From contig DAINCF010000316.1 in assembly GCA_036732565.1 (NCBI GenBank), positions 1 through 8,281 of the forward strand: DNA of 8,281 bases. The letters are read 5' to 3'. Below the pieces are notes generated by a model that worked only from the letters and a program-made list of their open reading frames with translations, made no database searches and was not told where the DNA came from. Positions within the stretch are counted from its first letter, which is position 1. Each line of letters starts with the position of its first letter. Of the stretch, positions 6,091-8,281 are shown piece by piece. This DNA is from JAIVJN01 sp036732565 (GTDB taxonomy: Bacteria > Acidobacteriota > Vicinamibacteria > Vicinamibacterales > UBA2999). The translations under genes were made by a program, and so were the position numbers.

Positions 6091-6456
6091 ATGGGCATGG
6101 ACAGGGATCGGCGGCCAGATTCGCGCGTACCCCTGCGTCGCGTCGAATTCCACATCCTCCTCAGCCTTGCCGGCGGTGAACGGCACGGCTACGGCATCAT
6201 CCAGGACATCCAGGCGCGTGGCGAGACGTCAGTTCCCGACGTGGGGACGATGTATCGCGCCCTCGCCCGCATGGTCGACGCCGCCTTGATCGAGGCGGTG
6301 GAGCGCCGCCCTGCGCCCGACGCCGCCGACGAGCGCCGCAACTATTACCGAATTACGGAGCGAGGACTTCGCGTCGCGAAGCAGGAAGCGCGTCAGCTCG
6401 ACGCGTTGATGCGCGCGGCGCGGGTCGGCGGGCTGTTGCCGAAGGGGGCGAAATGA
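6091..6456 (+). CDS. PadR-family winged-helix transcriptional regulator
   Basis: A 121-residue cytoplasmic DNA-binding repressor of the short PadR type associated with ADOP permeases. The winged helix spans about 15-90: VEFHILLSLAGGERHGYGII (18-37) is the opening helix and HGY signature, VGTMYRALARMVDAALIE (51-68) is the recognition helix region, and DERRNYYRITERGLR (80-94) is the wing with the typical RRNYYRIT strand. A C-terminal helix (95-115), rich in Arg/Ala/Leu, would mediate dimerisation. The start at 6091 has AAGGA 5 nt upstream; the ATG at 6097 is a less well spaced alternative. The stop overlaps the next start as ATGA, so the pair is translationally coupled. Autoregulation through the palindrome at 6040-6065 is likely. 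The inducing signal is unknown. Confidence 0.93.
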   Translation: MGMDRDRRPDSRVPLRRVEFHILLSLAGGERHGYGIIQDIQARGETSVPDVGTMYRALARMVDAALIEAVERRPAPDAADERRNYYRITERGLRVAKQEARQLDALMRAARVGGLLPKGAK

Positions 6457-8281
6457 CCAGCGACCGTCTGTTGAGTCTTTCGGAGTGGTGGTTCCGGCTC
6501 CTGCTGCGGCTGTACCCGGCTGACTTCCGCGACGACATGGGGCTCCCGATGGTGGAGGCCTATCGTGACCGCGCGCGCGAGGCGATGAAGCGGCGAGGCC
6601 TGACCGGTCTGGCGGGCGTGTGGGTCCACGCGCTCGTGGATACGCTGCGCAACGGTCCGGGCGAGCGCATCCACCCCGCGGTGTCCTGGAGGCGCACGGG
6701 CAACTGGGGCCGAGACGCGGAGCTGGCGTTTCGCCGCCTCGTGCGAGCGCGGGCGATGGCCGCTGCGCTTGTCGCCACGCTGATTATCGGTCTCGGGATG
6801 TTCGCCGTCGTCTATACCGTCGTCCAGAAGATCCTGATCGAACCGATGCCGTACAAGGATCCCGACGACCTGTATTTCGTCTGGCGCGATTTGCGCGCGT
6901 ACACCGATCTCAGCCGAGGATGGCTCGGAGGGCCGGACGTCGCGGAGTTGCAGAAGGCCGGCGGCGTGATTGAGGACGCGTCCGGTCTGCTGCGGCAGTT
7001 CAGGACGTTTTCAATGCGAGAGGGCGAGGAGCCGACCGAGATCGCGGTGATGGTGACGTCGCCGAATCTCTTCGACCTGCTCGGCGTCGAGCCTGCGATG
7101 GGACGCGGCTTCGCACGAAGCGAAGTGGGTCCAGGCCGTCCGCCAATGATCGTCCTGACACACGACTTCTGGAACCGGCTCGGCGCCGACCCCGCGATTC
7201 TCGGGGCATCGGTGCGCCTGAACGGGCAGCCGTTCACGGTCATTGGCGTGCTACCGCCGCGCTTCGCCTTCATGCGCAACGCAAGCGTCGGTCGTCCCGA
7301 GCGCGTCGATGCCTACATCACGTTTGCGGATATTACGGACCTCGCCGAAGAAAATCCGAATGCGGGCGTGTTCGCCGGTGTGATGCGCGCGCGACGCGGC
7401 ACATCGCCGCCGGTCGTCGCCTCCGCGGTTGCCGCGGTCGGCAAGGCGATCGATGCGCGCCACTTCAATGGCCGCGGCTTGAAGCTCTATCCCGTTGGAT
7501 TGAAGCCAGATCTCATCGCGCCCATCCGTCCCGCGCTTGTGGTCGTCGGGTTCGCCGGCGTGTTTCTGCTGCTTGCGCTCATCGTCAATCTCGCGTCGGT
7601 ATTACTGGCGAGAGCCGCACAGCGCGAACACGAGTTCGCGGTGTCGCGGGCGCTGGGCGCGAACAGCGCCGCCGTGATACGTGCGACTCTTCTCGAAGGC
7701 GGCCTGCTCGGTCTCGCTGGCGGCGCCGCAGGCGCGTTGGTGGCGACGTGGGCCATTCGGACACTTGTCGCGCTCGCGCCTCTCGACCTGCCGCGCCGCG
7801 AAGCGGTGGTCCTCGACATGTGGATCGTGGCCGTGACCGTTGGCGTGGGTGTATTGCTCGGTCTTCTCGCCGCGATAGCACCGGCCACATGGGCGGCTCG
7901 AACATCGCTCTCGTCGCTGCTCGCCAACGGCGGCGTGCGCGGCGGCAGCGGACACGCACGCATGCGGCGCGGTTTAGTGATTGCTCAGGTCGCCTTGTCG
8001 CTGGTCCTCTTGACGACGGGCGGGCTCGTCGTGCGAAGCGTCGAGCGGCTGCTGCGCGCTGATCCGGGGTTCAGGACGGAGGGCGTCCTTACCATGCGCA
8101 TTCCGATGCCGCTGGCGTTCGCACGTGAAATGAAGGACGTAATCACGCTTCACGATCGAATCGAACGGGCGCTGGTCGCCATCCCGGGCGTGACCGGCGT
8201 GAGCGCGACCTCGTCACTGCCGCTGACGGCGAATGCGAGCCAGAACACCATCACCATTCCGGGAGCTCCGGGTCTGACCGG
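6453..8281 (+). CDS. ADOP-family (MacB/FtsX-like) permease, partial, C-terminus beyond window
   Basis: A duplicated orphan permease resembling two MacB-type ABC permease halves fused in one chain, without its own ATPase. The window holds 609 codons; family members usually have about 800-900, so the second FtsX-like domain is missing at the right edge. An N-terminal cytoplasmic segment (1-95) contains the usual LLRLYPADFRDDM (17-29). TM1 is about 104-126, followed by a MacB periplasmic-core-like domain (about 127-335) with PYKDPDDLYFVW, TSPNLFDLLGVEPAMGRGF (202-220) and VIGVLPPRFAF (263-273). TM segments at about 361-385, 414-437 and 456-480 form the first FtsX domain, including NLASVLLARAAQREHEFAVS and RALGAN (379-404). 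The second repeat begins RRGLVIAQVALSLVLLTTGG (505-524). The start overlaps the PadR stop by four bases and has GGGGG upstream. The function of ADOPs is not settled; export or envelope maintenance with a separate ATPase is proposed by analogy to MacB. Confidence 0.93.
   Translation, partial: MTSDRLLSLSEWWFRLLLRLYPADFRDDMGLPMVEAYRDRAREAMKRRGLTGLAGVWVHALVDTLRNGPGERIHPAVSWRRTGNWGRDAELAFRRLVRARAMAAALVATLIIGLGMFAVVYTVVQKILIEPMPYKDPDDLYFVWRDLRAYTDLSRGWLGGPDVAELQKAGGVIEDASGLLRQFRTFSMREGEEPTEIAVMVTSPNLFDLLGVEPAMGRGFARSEVGPGRPPMIVLTHDFWNRLGADPAILGASVRLNGQPFTVIGVLPPRFAFMRNASVGRPERVDAYITFADITDLAEENPNAGVFAGVMRARRGTSPPVVASAVAAVGKAIDARHFNGRGLKLYPVGLKPDLIAPIRPALVVVGFAGVFLLLALIVNLASVLLARAAQREHEFAVSRALGANSAAVIRATLLEGGLLGLAGGAAGALVATWAIRTLVALAPLDLPRREAVVLDMWIVAVTVGVGVLLGLLAAIAPATWAARTSLSSLLANGGVRGGSGHARMRRGLVIAQVALSLVLLTTGGLVVRSVERLLRADPGFRTEGVLTMRIPMPLAFAREMKDVITLHDRIERALVAIPGVTGVSATSSLPLTANASQNTITIPGAPGLT

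Noticed and set aside
1..8281. tRNA/rRNA genes, CRISPR arrays, insertion sequences, prophage or attachment-site signals
   Set aside because: No repeat-spacer pattern, transposase, integrase or terminal repeats were seen; apart from regulatory gaps the window is filled by ordinary genes.

Overview
The window is GC-rich bacterial chromosomal DNA, most likely from an Acidobacteriota species, probably of a Vicinamibacteria-like lineage. The main reason is the pair at its right end: a PadR-type regulator translationally coupled to an 'acidobacterial duplicated orphan permease' (ADOP). That arrangement is typical of this phylum. Outer-membrane genes (TonB receptor, TolC-type lipoprotein) show a Gram-negative envelope. 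The species assignment is inference.

Layout. Positions 1-4496 are on the minus strand and read, in transcription order: a small secreted Cys/His-rich protein (4496-4167), a TonB-dependent outer-membrane receptor (4094-1938), a TolC/CzcC-type outer-membrane factor (1784-435), and the start of an RND periplasmic adaptor (414 to beyond position 1). This looks like the proximal part of a heavy-metal-efflux operon (CusCBA/CzcCBA type). The inner-membrane RND pump would be expected beyond the left edge. The metal is not determined by the sequence. A Cys-rich secreted protein and a Met-rich receptor plug point weakly to a soft metal such as copper.

Upstream, also on the minus strand, is an SDF/DAACS-family symporter (5894-4671). 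It keeps the fold signatures, but several residues that bind sodium and substrate in the family are replaced. A 26-bp perfect palindrome (6040-6065) lies between it and a divergent plus-strand PadR regulator gene (6091-6456). The PadR gene overlaps the ADOP permease gene (6453 to beyond 8281) by four bases. The palindrome covers plausible -10 elements on both strands, so PadR probably represses its own operon and may also control the symporter.

The most interesting points are the degenerate cation site of the symporter, the shared palindromic operator, and an outer-membrane import-type receptor plus a small Cys-rich secreted protein at the head of an efflux operon. No RNA genes, CRISPR arrays, transposons or prophage signals were seen. 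No gene-free stretch exceeds 300 bases; the longest, 5895-6090, is regulatory.
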